Shown here: positions 10,189-20,889 of the stretch, piece by piece
Layout of the letters: every line of letters starts with the position of its first letter
Numbering within the stretch: the first letter of the stretch is position 1
Notes under the pieces: generated by a model
Seen by the model: the letters and a program-made list of their open reading frames with translations, nothing else
Databases searched by the model: none
Told to the model about the DNA's origin: nothing
Translations under genes and position numbers: made by a program
Source: Brasilonema sp. UFV-L1
GTDB lineage: Bacteria; Cyanobacteriota; Cyanobacteriia; Cyanobacteriales; Nostocaceae
Assembly: GCF_012912105.1 (NCBI RefSeq)
Contig: NZ_QMEA01000005.1
Coordinates: forward strand, 100,674-164,673
Direction: 5' to 3'
Length of the DNA: 64,000 nucleotides

Positions 10189-10282
10189 AAGCCTCAATTT
10201 GAGAGGTTGAAACAACCTAGTTTTTATCAGAAACTGGGTTGTTAAAAAATCGCAGTCTATTATTTTAGAGGTGTGTAAATTC

Positions 10283-11800
10283 ATGGCTTCAAAACAGTCT
10301 TATACAGCAGAAGAAATTCAAGCATGCCTGGTATCTATTCTTGCTGACGCACTTCATATTGCACCTGATGAAATTAATGTACAAGATTCATTAGAGAGCT
10401 ACGGTTTGAACTCAGCTCAAGCTATGCTTTTGGTTACTAAAGCAGAGAAAATGCTGGGATTTGAAGTTTCTCCAATGCTGCTGTGGCATTACCCAAATAT
10501 TGAAGCACTTTCAGAGCGTTTAGCTGAAGAATCACAAGATTTAGAGCCACAAGTTGAAGACAGAGTGACACCTCGAAAAAATTCTTCTGTTTTTAAAACG
10601 ACGACGCTCGATTTGAGTGCAGAAGCTGTTTTAGACTCGAATATCCGTCCTTCATCGAGTTATAAATTTACTAGTACACTAAATAATGTCTTCTTAACTG
10701 GAGGAACAGGCTTTTTAGGGGCTTTCCTAATTGATGAATTACTACGGACGACTCCTGCAGATATCTACTGTTTAGTACGTGCTGCAACTTCTGAAGAAGG
10801 TAAGCAGAAGCTGAAGAAAAATTTGCAACAATATTTACTTTGGAAAGAAGAGTTCAGCCCCAGAATTATCGCTATTCCTGGAGATTTATCTCAGCCTTAC
10901 TTAGGTATTAGCACTGAAGGCTTTGAAATGTTGGCAGCGAATCTTGACGCTGTGTATCACAGTGCTGCTATGTTGAATTATGTCTATCCTTACTCAGCAC
11001 TCAAAACTGCTAATGTTCTAGGAACGCAGGAAGTGATACGTTTGGCAAGTGCAATTAAAGCCAAACCTCTACATTACGTCTCCAGTGTTGCTGTTTTTGA
11101 ATCACCTGCTTATGCTGGCAAAGTCGTCAAAGAACAGGATAGCTTTGACCATTGGGAAGGGATTTATCTTGGTTATTCTCAGACGAAGTGGGTTGCTGAA
11201 AAGTTAGTGAAAATTGCTGGCGATCGCGGACTTCCCATTACCATCCACAGGCCACCATTAATATCAGGGCACAGTCAAACAGGTATATCTAACACCCATG
11301 ATTTTACCAACTTAATGATCAAGGGTTGTCTTGAGATGGGATGTTTTCCAGACGTGGATTATATGCTAGATATGTCTCCTGTGGACTATGTGAGTCAGGC
11401 GATCGCCTATTTATCAAGACAGCAAGGATCCATAGGCAAAGCTTTTCACTTGCAACATCCTGAACCTATTTCCTTGAAGATGTTAGTTGACTGGATGCGC
11501 TCTTTTGGTTTTCCAATTCAATTAATTCCTTATGATGAGTGGCAAACAATGTTAATCAAAAATGTCACTTCACAGGAAAATCCTTTATATACACTGCGAC
11601 CATTCTTGCTTGAAAGGTGGTCTCAAGAAGGACTAACAATTCCAGATTTGTACTTGCAAGCTAAAAGACCAACTATCAGCTGTCAAGAGACTCTTAAAGC
11701 ACTTGCTGGAAGCTCTATTGTCTGTCCACCAATTGACTCTAAATTGCTTATGACATACTCTTCTTACTTGATTACGAGCGGTTTCTTGAAGGTTGCATAA
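10283..11800 (+). CDS. hetM: HetM/HglB: acyl carrier protein fused to thioester reductase
   Basis: ATG 10283 is preferred over the upstream GTG 10271 because AGAGGTG sits at Shine-Dalgarno distance. The protein has 505 residues. The N-terminal ACP (about 1-80) has GLNSAQA, with Ser44 as the phosphopantetheine site (usually GLDS). From about 130 there is an extended SDR thioester reductase: [18 protein letters not shown] binds NADPH and [11 protein letters not shown] holds the catalytic Tyr and Lys. The family releases the ACP-bound chain by reduction to aldehyde or alcohol, the last step toward the heterocyst glycolipid alcohol. The convergent PPTase HetI would activate the ACP. Known names are hetM and hglB. 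Confidence 0.9.
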   Translation: MASKQSYTAEEIQACLVSILADALHIAPDEINVQDSLESYGLNSAQAMLLVTKAEKMLGFEVSPMLLWHYPNIEALSERLAEESQDLEPQVEDRVTPRKNSSVFKTTTLDLSAEAVLDSNIRPSSSYKFTSTLNNVFLTGGTGFLGAFLIDELLRTTPADIYCLVRAATSEEGKQKLKKNLQQYLLWKEEFSPRIIAIPGDLSQPYLGISTEGFEMLAANLDAVYHSAAMLNYVYPYSALKTANVLGTQEVIRLASAIKAKPLHYVSSVAVFESPAYAGKVVKEQDSFDHWEGIYLGYSQTKWVAEKLVKIAGDRGLPITIHRPPLISGHSQTGISNTHDFTNLMIKGCLEMGCFPDVDYMLDMSPVDYVSQAIAYLSRQQGSIGKAFHLQHPEPISLKMLVDWMRSFGFPIQLIPYDEWQTMLIKNVTSQENPLYTLRPFLLERWSQEGLTIPDLYLQAKRPTISCQETLKALAGSSIVCPPIDSKLLMTYSSYLITSGFLKVA

Positions 11801-11825
11801 AAGTCAAGAAGTTATTTAACAGTAC

Positions 11826-12215
<390 letters not shown>

Positions 12216-12314
12216 TGGTTTCACAAAAACTATTTGAAAATTGCCAAATCTTGCTATTAACAATGTTAGTAACACTGCCATCTTCATGAAATGGCAATGT
12301 CTATTAGCTGCGTA

Positions 12315-13034
12315 TCAATACTGCCAGCACTTCAAATTCAAACCATAACCTTCTACCGCAATAGCTGCAACAGAATTGTTATCAGGTACAAGCTCTAACA
12401 GGCTCCAATGTTGCTCTGTTTTTAGCTTTGCTGGTTGTCCTAGAGTCAGAGAAACCTCTATTTGCTCTAGCTGAGCAAGTCCAACTCCAGTTGCTTTTAA
12501 ATATGCTTCTTTGCAAGTCCAGTAGCGAAAAAACACCTGTTGCATTTGATGGGGAGGAAGCCCAGATATGACTGCATATTCCCCTGGTGAAAAGTATCGT
12601 TTCGCAAGGGCGAGAACGTCCGAAATCGGGCGGATGTACTCTAAGTCTACTCCCACAAGGCGATCGCAACTCACTGCACACAGAGCTAACCCTTGAGAAT
12701 GAGTCAAGTTAAACCAGAGTTTACTATTAGCAAGTGTATCTGCTAACACTGGTTTGCCAGAAGCTTCATAACAGAACTGCAACTGTTGCGGTTCTACATT
12801 CAAATAGCGACCTAATATCGTTCGCAGTATACCCCGACCTGCAATAAAACGCTGCCGATGGAGTTCTTTATAGAACCGCTTTGCCCGACAAACTTCGTCG
12901 CCCGAGAGGGTTGCACTCAAATGTTGCAACTGTGTTTCTGGTCTGTCAAGGTCAATTCGCCAGACATGAACTTCATCCTGCAACAAAGTTAAATCTGCCG
13001 ATGCAGGTAGCCACAAATGATGATTAACAGTCAT
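12315..13034 (-). CDS. hetI: 4'-phosphopantetheinyl transferase HetI (Sfp type)
   Basis: The protein has 239 residues, normal for Sfp-type enzymes. Visible signatures are KLWFNLTHSQGLALCAV (the W-N-x-[ST]-H-S substrate loop), GVDLEYIRP (the Mg2+-binding G-V-D-x-E) and FRYWTCKEAYLKATG (the W-x-x-K-E-A-x-x-K motif). It transfers phosphopantetheine from CoA to carrier proteins; next to the glycolipid cluster the natural targets are the ACP of HetM and those of the upstream synthase. It is convergent to hetM. In Anabaena and Nostoc hetN lies between the two genes, and here it does not. Confidence 0.92.
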   Translation of the reverse strand: MTVNHHLWLPASADLTLLQDEVHVWRIDLDRPETQLQHLSATLSGDEVCRAKRFYKELHRQRFIAGRGILRTILGRYLNVEPQQLQFCYEASGKPVLADTLANSKLWFNLTHSQGLALCAVSCDRLVGVDLEYIRPISDVLALAKRYFSPGEYAVISGLPPHQMQQVFFRYWTCKEAYLKATGVGLAQLEQIEVSLTLGQPAKLKTEQHWSLLELVPDNNSVAAIAVEGYGLNLKCWQY

Positions 13035-13680
13035 TGAATCACGCAGTAATAGTCAGCTAATGCCTGAATTTAGATACTTACATTTCGAGAGGACTGGTGC
13101 TCACAGCGTATCTTGCCGCTGTAAACTATCGTCCTCCACCTATTGTCCGGTAATTTATCACTCCCGCGACAAGATGTAGAGGAGCACAGCGTATTGCGCA
13201 CAGCTTAATCGCAAAGCGACGAGCACGTCTCCAGTCGCGCAGGGTGTCCCAAACAGACTCACGCAAGCACCTACCTGCATGACTTAGGAGATCGCAGCTG
13301 CCACGATGTGTGGATTTATCCTGTTTTCCCCTCGTCTGGGTTTTTTGATGAAAGAAAACCCTAATCTCACACTCAAATCAAATTCAAAGGGTTTTGTCGC
13401 TTTTTCCAAGAGATAAGAAGAAAAAGTACATTGTCAAAAATCAGTTTTGTTTTTTGACTTTCCCGTTATTATACAACTTTATGAGCTTATCCTAATAGTT
13501 TTCTGGTAACCGATTCTGAACTATTTTTAGAGTTTTTCTGTTTTGTGATCAAGTGTGGTGAAATATGCCCGAACTATGAAAACACGCCTTCCTGATAAGG
13601 AACCTGAAAAAACACTATTATCATTCTGACGTCAAGTCTTCTTTACTTTTTGTAATAAAAATATGATTTTTCTTTAAAAT
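13035..13680. other. Intergenic region upstream of hetI
   Basis: No gene is supported here. The part nearest hetI would carry its promoter. The stretch at 13,100-13,300 is G/C-richer and reads like decayed sequence. 13,380-13,680 is AT-rich with no clear ORF or known RNA. Confidence 0.4.
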
Positions 13681-13754
13681 TAAGGAGCCAGAAGAACTTA
13701 AGATTCAATTAAGGCATTTTTTGAACCCAAGCGCTTAAATTCCGGCTCCTTTAT
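13681..13754 (-). terminator. Probable terminator of cpcG
   Basis: AAGGAGCCAGAA (13,681-13,692) pairs with TTCCGGCTCCTT (about 13,740-13,751) with one mismatch across a long A/T-rich loop, 65 bp beyond the cpcG stop codon. On the minus strand the second arm runs into a T-rich tract. It could act in both directions. Confidence 0.5.
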
Positions 13755-13816
13755 TTTTGAGTATTTTCGAGTATTGCAGTCAAATTGTCGCGTGCTGAGT
13801 AAACGACCAGCTATAA

Positions 13817-14569
13817 TTACCGCCGGCGATAAGGCACTGCGTTCATGTAATCAATGTTTTGAGGTGAGATCCGTTGCGGAGGATTGCCTGCTGCATTCAC
13901 GCTCTGAGCCATCGACGCAAACAGCGCTGGATCACCTGCCTTAGCTTGCTTGTCGGGTGGAGTGTAGCGACGCACAATCGTTTGCCAGATAATTTGTGGG
14001 AAGCCAAGTTTCGCACGATAGTATTCGTTGTAGCGTGGAGACTTGATATTGAAGGGCAATTCGCTGCTTCCGGAAGGCAGAACCCGACGACGCTGGTAAG
14101 GAACGATGCTGTCACCAAAGTTCTCTAGGTACTCGTCACTGTTAAGCAAGTCATTGACGAAGCCAGCACGACCCTTGGTTGCTACCACAATTGACCAAGC
14201 AATTTTTTCTCGTTCGCTGTAAACATCACGTCCCAAAATCTTTTGAACGCAATGCTCAACAAAGCGGTAGTTGCTGTTGAGGTTATAGAAGCTATTGGTG
14301 AAGGTATTGGACAGGGTCAATCCACGAATAAATTCACGGACGGTGATCTGTCCACTACGTAGCTGCGATTCTAAGAAGGGTTCGCGATCAGACTTAAAAG
14401 CATGAAAAAAGATTTGACGGTAAGCTGCCTCGATCAAATTATCTAAGTCAGTACTAGAAAGCAGGTTGTCGGTTGAGAAAATTCTGGGCTGTTCATCACC
14501 CGGAACTTCGTAGCCAGCAACACGATTATTTTGAGATAAAGGTGCATACTCTAGCAGCGGAATAGCCAC
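13817..14569 (-). CDS. cpcG: Phycobilisome rod-core linker polypeptide CpcG
   Basis: The protein has 250 residues. [17 protein letters not shown] is the typical CpcG N-terminus. The PBS-linker domain spans about 25-180 ([48 protein letters not shown]). The C-terminus is polar and has no membrane helix, so this is the rod-core type rather than the membrane-associated CpcL type. The protein attaches phycocyanin rods to the allophycocyanin core. cpcG genes commonly follow the cpc operon; here the gene stands alone beside the CRISPR leader and about 5 kb from cpeBA. Confidence 0.93.
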   Translation of the reverse strand: MAIPLLEYAPLSQNNRVAGYEVPGDEQPRIFSTDNLLSSTDLDNLIEAAYRQIFFHAFKSDREPFLESQLRSGQITVREFIRGLTLSNTFTNSFYNLNSNYRFVEHCVQKILGRDVYSEREKIAWSIVVATKGRAGFVNDLLNSDEYLENFGDSIVPYQRRRVLPSGSSELPFNIKSPRYNEYYRAKLGFPQIIWQTIVRRYTPPDKQAKAGDPALFASMAQSVNAAGNPPQRISPQNIDYMNAVPYRRR

Positions 14570-15027
14570 GTTTAAAAAACTCCCTTCTTACGGAAACTTT
14601 ACAAATATCCCTGATCATAAGGGTAAAACGGACTACAGTTCTCAGCTTTCTGATAAAATATTACAGTCCTTAACATTAAGATAAAACCTGAAACTATAAG
14701 GCTTCCATCTGATGGACGTTACATCACTTTGGCACATTTTGTCTAGATCTATCTTCGATTTGTAGATCAGCTTGCCTGAGATAACCGAGAATTTAGGTAG
14801 CTTTAAGCAGGATTTCCATAACGGATTTTAACGCGGTTCGCGTTCATCGACACACCTCTGGAAATCCCCGAAAGCCTATATTTTTCGTCAAGGTGTGTCG
14901 ATTGATTACAGGGAGCGGGTTTGAGGCATGTGGTTTGGTCAATTTTTCTTGAGGATCTATAATGATTTAACAGGTGTGTCGATTTGGCGGCTAGAATCCT
15001 TACTGGGTAAAGGCTCCTAGACGAACT
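14570..15027. promoter_or_regulatory. cpcG upstream region and CRISPR leader
   Basis: The first ~150 bp should contain the cpcG promoter on the minus strand. The last ~180 bp before the first CRISPR repeat is a leader candidate. It contains three exact copies of the 11-mer AGGTGTGTCGA, at 14,891-14,901 and 14,972-14,982 in direct orientation and at 14,847-14,857 inverted. The leader side is inferred from the repeat orientation (3' end GGAAAC) and the terminator at the other end. Confidence 0.55.
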
Positions 15028-16240
15028 CCCTACCGATTGGGTTAAATCGGATTAGTTGGAAACGCCGCTCCTAGCCAAAACCATAACTGGTTATTTGGCC
15101 CTACCGATTGGGTTAAATCGGATTAGTTGGAAACGTCATTCCTAGAGTTCTCTCCAAAATTCCGTCTGGACCAAACACCCTACCGATTGGGTTAAATCGG
15201 ATTAGTTGGAAACAAAAGAGAAAGAGGAGACAACAGCGAAAGAAGCGGCACCCTACCGATTGGGTTAAATCGGATTAGTTGGAAACTTTACTACTACCGC
15301 TACCACTTATTTCAATTGGTGGTTCCCTACCGATTGGGTTAAATCGGATTAGTTGGAAACATCAGGGTTTAGCGACAGCAGGACGAACAGTCTCCCCTAC
15401 CGATTGGGTTAAATCGGATTAGTTGGAAACCTACAGCTGCTACATGTGCTGCTAAGTCTGCGGCAACCCTACCGATTGGGTTAAATCGGATTAGTTGGAA
15501 ACGGCAGTAGTAGGGACAACGATTAAGCCAACAATCACTAAACCCCTACCGATTGGGTTAAATCGGATTAGTTGGAAACCTAAGTTCTCCTTCTTTAAAA
15601 TTGCTCGTATTTTGACCCTACCGATTGGGTTAAATCGGATTAGTTGGAAACGCTTATTAAAGCAAATGCTCAAGACGATAACTCTACAGGTATCCCTACC
15701 GATTGGGTTAAATCGGATTAGTTGGAAACCTTAGGAGCTGTCGTCCTCTCCATATACCAGGCGTCCCTACCGATTGGGTTAAATCGGATTAGTTGGAAAC
15801 GCTTGAGTGTCGCGATCAAGATTTTTGAACCAGTCCCTACCGATTGGGTTAAATCGGATTAGTTGGAAACCTCTCTGTTAGATGAAGGAGTAGGTTGAGG
15901 TTGATTTTGAGACCCTACCGATTGGGTTAAATCGGATTAGTTGGAAACTTTTTACTAGACAAATGCCATAAGTGATCTGACCTAGCCCTACCGATTGGGT
16001 TAAATCGGATTAGTTGGAAACAATTGAGTTCACTTGTCTAATTTTGGTAATTTTATACCCTACCGATTGGGTTAAATCGGATTAGTTGGAAACTTTTTCA
16101 GCAGCATCGGCGGCGGCGGAAAAAGAAATAGCCCCTACCGATTGGGTTAAATCGGATTAGTTGGAAACTTTATAGAGCCTCCTGTTACTTCTTGGCATTT
16201 AACTCCCTACCGATTGGGTTAAATCGGATTAGTTGGAAAC
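15028..16240 (+). CRISPR. CRISPR array, 17 repeats of 36 bp and 16 spacers
   Basis: Repeat starts: 15028, 15099, 15178, 15251, 15325, 15395, 15467, 15544, 15616, 15694, 15765, 15835, 15913, 15986, 16058, 16133, 16205. Each repeat is 36 bp, begins CCCTACCGATTGGG and ends TTAGTTGGAAAC, with an internal CCGATT/AATCGG stem; by eye all copies are identical. Spacers range from 34 to 43 bp. The GGAAAC 3' end suggests transcription in the + direction from a leader on the left. The uneven spacer lengths fit arrays used by type III or I-D systems. No cas1, cas2 or interference genes occur in the window; the only CRISPR-related gene is the CARF protein downstream. Confidence 0.98.
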
Positions 16241-16275
16241 CAGATGAAACTGAAACAAAACCAACACAAAAAACT

Positions 16276-16308
16276 AGAACCCCGATTTCTTTAAGAAGTC
16301 GGGGTTCT
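16276..16308 (+). terminator. Intrinsic-type hairpin after the CRISPR array
   Basis: AGAACCCCGA (16,276-16,285) pairs with TCGGGGTTCT (16,299-16,308), and the stem can extend through TTCTT/AAGAA. It lies 36 bp after the last repeat and would end the pre-crRNA transcript. No long U tract follows. Confidence 0.6.
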
Positions 16309-16600
16309 GAATACAAGAGTGACTGATTCTTGAGATTGGGTGAAGAGTTGGACAGATAAGGTTTGAAGAAAGCTGCTTTCTCATTGTTGACTAATTTTTG
16401 CTCAAGATGAGCGATCGCACTTAATCTGAAAAATTAACCGTATAAAATAGTACTGTTTAAGACAGATGAGTGCATCTGTTACATCGGTAGATGGGAGAAC
16501 CTAACCCCTGGCCCTGTCTGTGCAGCTTCAGATGCTAAACCTCTGCTAGTTCAGAAGAGGTGGAATTGAGAGATATTATCAACTTGATAGGAGTAAAAGT

Positions 16601-17677
16601 ATGCGAACAATTATCACAACAACAGGAACATCTTTATTGAGCAATGCTGCTCGTGAACTGAAAAAGCGTCAAAACGAGGTAACTGATGAGGAATTACGCT
16701 TTGTTTGGAAACAAGTAGGAGCAGAAGCTGCTTCAGCAGAAACGAATTCTCTACTGAAAATTGCTCACTGTGATGATGAAATTGTGTTGTTGTATACGAC
16801 TACGCCAGAAGGGGAAAAGTGTGCCAAAGAAATCCAGAGATACTTGCAAAATCAAAATTGGTCAAAAGTTCGGAGCAGAAAGTTGCCTTTAGAACAAAAT
16901 GAGGCTCAATTTGAGCGTCATGGCTTACGAGAGTTGGTTAATATTCTCATAGATGAAATTAACGAGGCGGAGCGACAACATCGGGAAGTCATCATCAATG
17001 CTACTGGCGGCTTCAAAGCAGAAATTGCCTACACGACTATGGTCGGAATGATTTTTCAAGTGCCAGTAAAATATATTTACCAATATTTTCAGCAACCTAT
17101 TACTTTTCCAGCTTTACCTGTTAGTTGGAATATAGATTTATTGCTGGAGTATGAAAGCTTTTTTGCATGGCTGGATGAAGAACCGCGAAAACAATCTGAA
17201 GTCGAACAACGTCTCAAAGTTATTTCAGAACCAGAGCGCGATCGCGTTTGGCAACTTCTTCTACCTCCTGATTTAGAAGAGTATGTATTTCTCTCTCCCG
17301 CAGGTGAGATTCTCTGGAAGCGAGTTCATCAACAACGACAAATAGGAGAATTGTTGGCACAACCTAATGCTTCTTCGGTTTCTCCTGCTGATAAAATCTC
17401 TAGCTCACTTGATGAAGTTAAGCATCATTATCCTAAAGGGACATTAGCATTTGCTCAAAAACTAGCTGAACTTGAACCAGTGGAAGAAATTATTGCTGGA
17501 CATTTTGAAAATACCACAATGCGACGAGTCAAAAAAGTTGATGATGATGGCTCTATTCGCGTTCTGTGGGCAGATAATAACAAAGCCGTTAACATCACAA
17601 TTCGCACCACAGCACGTGGACAGGCTCAGACTTTGAGATTTTGTGATCTCTACATCCGTCCCCAACTCAATTCTTAA
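16601..17677 (+). CDS. CARF-domain CRISPR ancillary protein (APE2256-like), C-terminal effector uncertain
   Basis: The protein has 358 residues and a good Shine-Dalgarno (TAGGAGTAAAAGT). Residues 1-185 look like a CARF Rossmann domain of the Cas_APE2256 type: MRTIITTTGTSLL starts the first strand with its ligand loop, and INATGGFKAE (132-141) is the conserved N-x-T-G-G-x-K motif. Such domains sense cyclic oligoadenylate made by type III Cas10. Residues ~186-250 may be a helical or winged-helix linker. Residues 277-358 are an alpha-helix followed by beta strands (MRRVKKVDDDGSIRVLW, NITIRTTARG). No HEPN RxxxxH motif is visible there, so it is not a standard Csm6/Csx1. A RelE-like fold, as in Cami1-type CARF proteins, is my best guess. 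It lies 360 bp after the array. Confidence 0.75.
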   Translation: MRTIITTTGTSLLSNAARELKKRQNEVTDEELRFVWKQVGAEAASAETNSLLKIAHCDDEIVLLYTTTPEGEKCAKEIQRYLQNQNWSKVRSRKLPLEQNEAQFERHGLRELVNILIDEINEAERQHREVIINATGGFKAEIAYTTMVGMIFQVPVKYIYQYFQQPITFPALPVSWNIDLLLEYESFFAWLDEEPRKQSEVEQRLKVISEPERDRVWQLLLPPDLEEYVFLSPAGEILWKRVHQQRQIGELLAQPNASSVSPADKISSSLDEVKHHYPKGTLAFAQKLAELEPVEEIIAGHFENTTMRRVKKVDDDGSIRVLWADNNKAVNITIRTTARGQAQTLRFCDLYIRPQLNS

Positions 17678-17687
17678 TTCAATAGAT

Positions 17688-18266
17688 CTAGCCAAGCTTC
17701 ATTCTTGGTAGTTCACAGATTCCCGTCTCTCCTCTCCAAAATGCCAGGGGGTCTACGATTGAAGGATAAGGAGGCCAGCGACGTAAGCTGAACGCGTCCA
17801 TTTTCTCTGGTGGTGTTTCTAGTCCTAACCCCAGACAAAGATGAGAGAGAACGGCTGCAAAATCCTGACCATGACCGGGACTGCCCAAATAAGCATGAAC
17901 GTATTCATGGGCAACAATGCTCAACCAATTCTTAGGATTAACCCGACCTGCATCAATGAGGATTGTGATTGGGCTTGTCGAAATATTACATAAACCATCT
18001 AGCCCAAATTTTTGAGCCAGGGGAACCGCAAAAATTCTGATGGCGGGGCGCATTTTAGGATAAAAACATTCGTGGCAATCTTCCAGACAGCATCGAAGAG
18101 CTTGATTCACCACATCAATGTTTTCACCAATCCATGTGCAGATAATCGTGCTATCGCGTAAGTTCTCTATCACATCTACCATCGCTGGAGCTAACACAAA
18201 GCCTTGCATCACCCGCAGATACTCAACTCCACGGGTGTATGCGTCATTTGTGTGACTATCAATCAC
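17688..18266 (-). CDS. HExxH-containing putative zinc metallopeptidase-like protein
   Basis: The protein has about 192 residues. HEYVH followed by GHGQDFAAVLSHL resembles zincin active sites of the SprT/WLM kind (HExxH plus a downstream His). The N-terminal half has paired Cys residues (CTWIG, CCLEDCHECF). No signal peptide is seen. The start is probably the GTG at 18,266, which overlaps the TGA of the upstream lyase gene as GTGA; a TTG one codon earlier is the alternative. The overlap implies translational coupling to the CpcS-type lyase and suggests a role in phycobiliprotein maturation or turnover. That role is inference. The family is not one I recognise. Confidence 0.7.
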   Translation of the reverse strand: MIDSHTNDAYTRGVEYLRVMQGFVLAPAMVDVIENLRDSTIICTWIGENIDVVNQALRCCLEDCHECFYPKMRPAIRIFAVPLAQKFGLDGLCNISTSPITILIDAGRVNPKNWLSIVAHEYVHAYLGSPGHGQDFAAVLSHLCLGLGLETPPEKMDAFSLRRWPPYPSIVDPLAFWRGETGICELPRMKLG

Positions 18267-18916
18267 CAACCTAACAAGGAGAAATATTGTCTGGAGATGT
18301 CTTGTCGGGCTTGAAGGATTTCTTGAGCTTGGGTGGGGGTGACATCCGAGATGACAGCATCTCCTGGCTTGACTTCTGGATGACTCAATGAATCTGTCCC
18401 AATGCGGGTTTCAGTGCAGAATGATGCTGTGCTGAATCCGCCGAAGCGCTTCACAGTACTGGTTCGCATTCGCAAATCGGGACTCCCAAACCAGAAGCGT
18501 TCTATTGAACTCATGGTGTCATATTCGGTAATCAGAACCAATCCATCATCATCATCCATATGGTACTGACCGACAACTGGTACGATTTCGCCATAGCCTC
18601 TATCACGGAGTAACCGACCTTTGCGGGGATTATCTGCATCTGGTACTAGGGCAAACACAGTTTTGCCCTCATGATTCTCGCCTTCTTGATCCCAGCCCAT
18701 TGAGCCTCCCCAGCTGACGCTGCAACCCCCAACCGCCAGATTTGCATCAATGGAGTGGAATTCGCACAAAGCAATCACTTCTGGATCATCTGCTGCCAGA
18801 GTATCTACTTTGATTTGAGATTCACCAACTTCAGATCGTTTGAAGGCGAGGTGATGGGTTGTGCGCTGCGATCGCCAACAGCCAGCACTTTGTTGAAAAA
18901 ACTCCATTGCGTCCAT
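18263..18916 (-). CDS. cpcS: CpcS/CpeS-type phycobiliprotein lyase with C-terminal extension
   Basis: ATG 18,916 (MDAMEFFQQSAGCWRSQRTT) is preferred over the TTG at 18,928 because GGAGG lies 13 bases upstream and it gives the normal S-type N-terminus. The protein has 217 residues. The lipocalin-like S/U lyase fold is supported by GCWRSQRTTHHLAF, GKTVFALVPD, GRLLRDRGYGE and RFWFGSPDLRMRTS. S-type lyases attach phycocyanobilin or phycoerythrobilin to Cys82-type sites. About 45 residues after the usual end (from GTDSLSHPEV) form an extra C-terminal tail. It overlaps the HExxH gene by 4 bp. Assigning it as CpcS (the general lyase) rather than CpeS follows from a separate cpeS at 26,562; the exact bilin is unknown. 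Confidence 0.8.
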   Translation of the reverse strand: MDAMEFFQQSAGCWRSQRTTHHLAFKRSEVGESQIKVDTLAADDPEVIALCEFHSIDANLAVGGCSVSWGGSMGWDQEGENHEGKTVFALVPDADNPRKGRLLRDRGYGEIVPVVGQYHMDDDDGLVLITEYDTMSSIERFWFGSPDLRMRTSTVKRFGGFSTASFCTETRIGTDSLSHPEVKPGDAVISDVTPTQAQEILQARQDISRQYFSLLGW

Positions 18917-19237
18917 TAATAAGTCCAAGCCTCCAGACTGATGTTCTTACTCCAACTCACTCAGTAATTTGGGGTAGGTGTAGAAATTTTAGATAACCTA
19001 CTGCACTCCATTTTTTATGATAAAGCTTCTACTGCATCAGTTCATGTTCATTGCCGACCTAAGAACAATTTACAAAGTAGACACTCTGTCAAGATTTTGT
19101 TATATTAAGTAACAAGAATACAATATTCTAAATATTTAGAGAAACTCGCTGCCAAAAGTGTCATTTTACACCATGGCAGTTCAAGCTTGAACTTTATTGG
19201 CTCTTTCATATGTCATTCGTCGATTGAGGGCACATTT

Positions 19238-19414
19238 ATGATGGAAATTCCTTTAGCACTTAGCTTGGAGCAAGAATTCAGCCTGAAAACATATGAGCAA
19301 CAGGTTAAAGGGTTGAATCAGGATCAGGCTCAAGGACTGTTGTTGGAAGTCCTGCGGCAATTAATGATTAAAGAAAATGTGATTAAACACCTGATCGCCC
19401 AGATTGAATCGTGA
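19238..19414 (+). CDS. nblA: NblA-family phycobilisome degradation protein
   Basis: I chose ATG 19,238 over the in-frame ATG 19,187 because MMEIPLALSLEQEFSLKTYE is the usual NblA start. The protein is 58 residues long. The sequence (LSLEQEFSLKTYEQQV, LNQDQAQGLLLEVLRQLM) matches the two-helix NblA pattern. NblA binds phycobiliproteins and brings them to the Clp protease during nitrogen or sulfur starvation. It is placed 232 bp upstream of cpeB on the same strand, with a strong hairpin between them. This is a degradation tag protein gene next to its likely substrate. Confidence 0.85.
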   Translation: MMEIPLALSLEQEFSLKTYEQQVKGLNQDQAQGLLLEVLRQLMIKENVIKHLIAQIES

Positions 19415-19472
19415 TCATCCAGGTGGAGTCGGTATTTCAACGAACAGATTCCAGGCGTCGAAACTCTCCAGA

Positions 19473-19514
19473 TTTCAAGCCCCTAGCAAACTTTCTGACG
19501 CTAGGGGCTTGAAA
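19473..19514 (+). terminator. 15-bp perfect hairpin between nblA and cpeB
   Basis: TTTCAAGCCCCTAGC (19,473-19,487) and GCTAGGGGCTTGAAA (19,500-19,514) form a perfect 15-bp stem with a 12-base loop, followed by a moderately T-rich stretch. It can end nblA transcription or act as an attenuator ahead of cpeBA. Confidence 0.7.
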
Positions 19515-19610
19515 TTGTTACAGATTGTTGCTTTGTTTCTCATAACTGAGACGGTTGTATACATCTTCTTTTATCTTCATAAATGTCTTGTCCAAAGATG
19601 TGTTGTCTAG

Positions 19611-20201
<591 letters not shown>

Positions 20202-20235
20202 ACAACAGCCGAAGCAATTAGCGCTCTTGAATTGA

Positions 20236-20769
<534 letters not shown>

Positions 20770-20811
20770 GTGAGTTCATAATCTCTGCTGATTGGACTTA
20801 GGTTCGTCAGT

Positions 20812-20875
20812 CCTGGGGATTCTTAATCTAGTGCTTTGCCAAAAGAGGTTAAGTATTGGTTTGAGAATCCCCAGG
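20812..20875 (+). terminator. cpeBA terminator-like hairpin
   Basis: CCTGGGGATTCT (20,812-20,823) pairs perfectly with AGAATCCCCAGG (20,864-20,875), 43 bp after the cpeA stop, and is followed by TTTATGTTTTTC. It should end or stabilise the abundant cpeBA transcript and separate it from cpeYZ. Confidence 0.7.
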
Positions 20876-20889
20876 TTTATGTTTTTCAT

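Noticed and set aside
13874..14128. ORF on the + strand inside cpcG
   Set aside because: It is a shadow of cpcG, whose linker domain is unambiguous.
13817..14569. CpcL (CpcG2) membrane-type linker
   Set aside because: The C-terminus is polar and lacks the hydrophobic segment of CpcL.
15491..15734. ORFs within the CRISPR array
   Set aside because: They are products of the repeat; the translation repeats the same LPIGLNRISWKP unit.
19404..19610. 68-residue ORF between nblA and cpeB
   Set aside because: It spans the 15-bp hairpin and has no ribosome site or recognisable domain.
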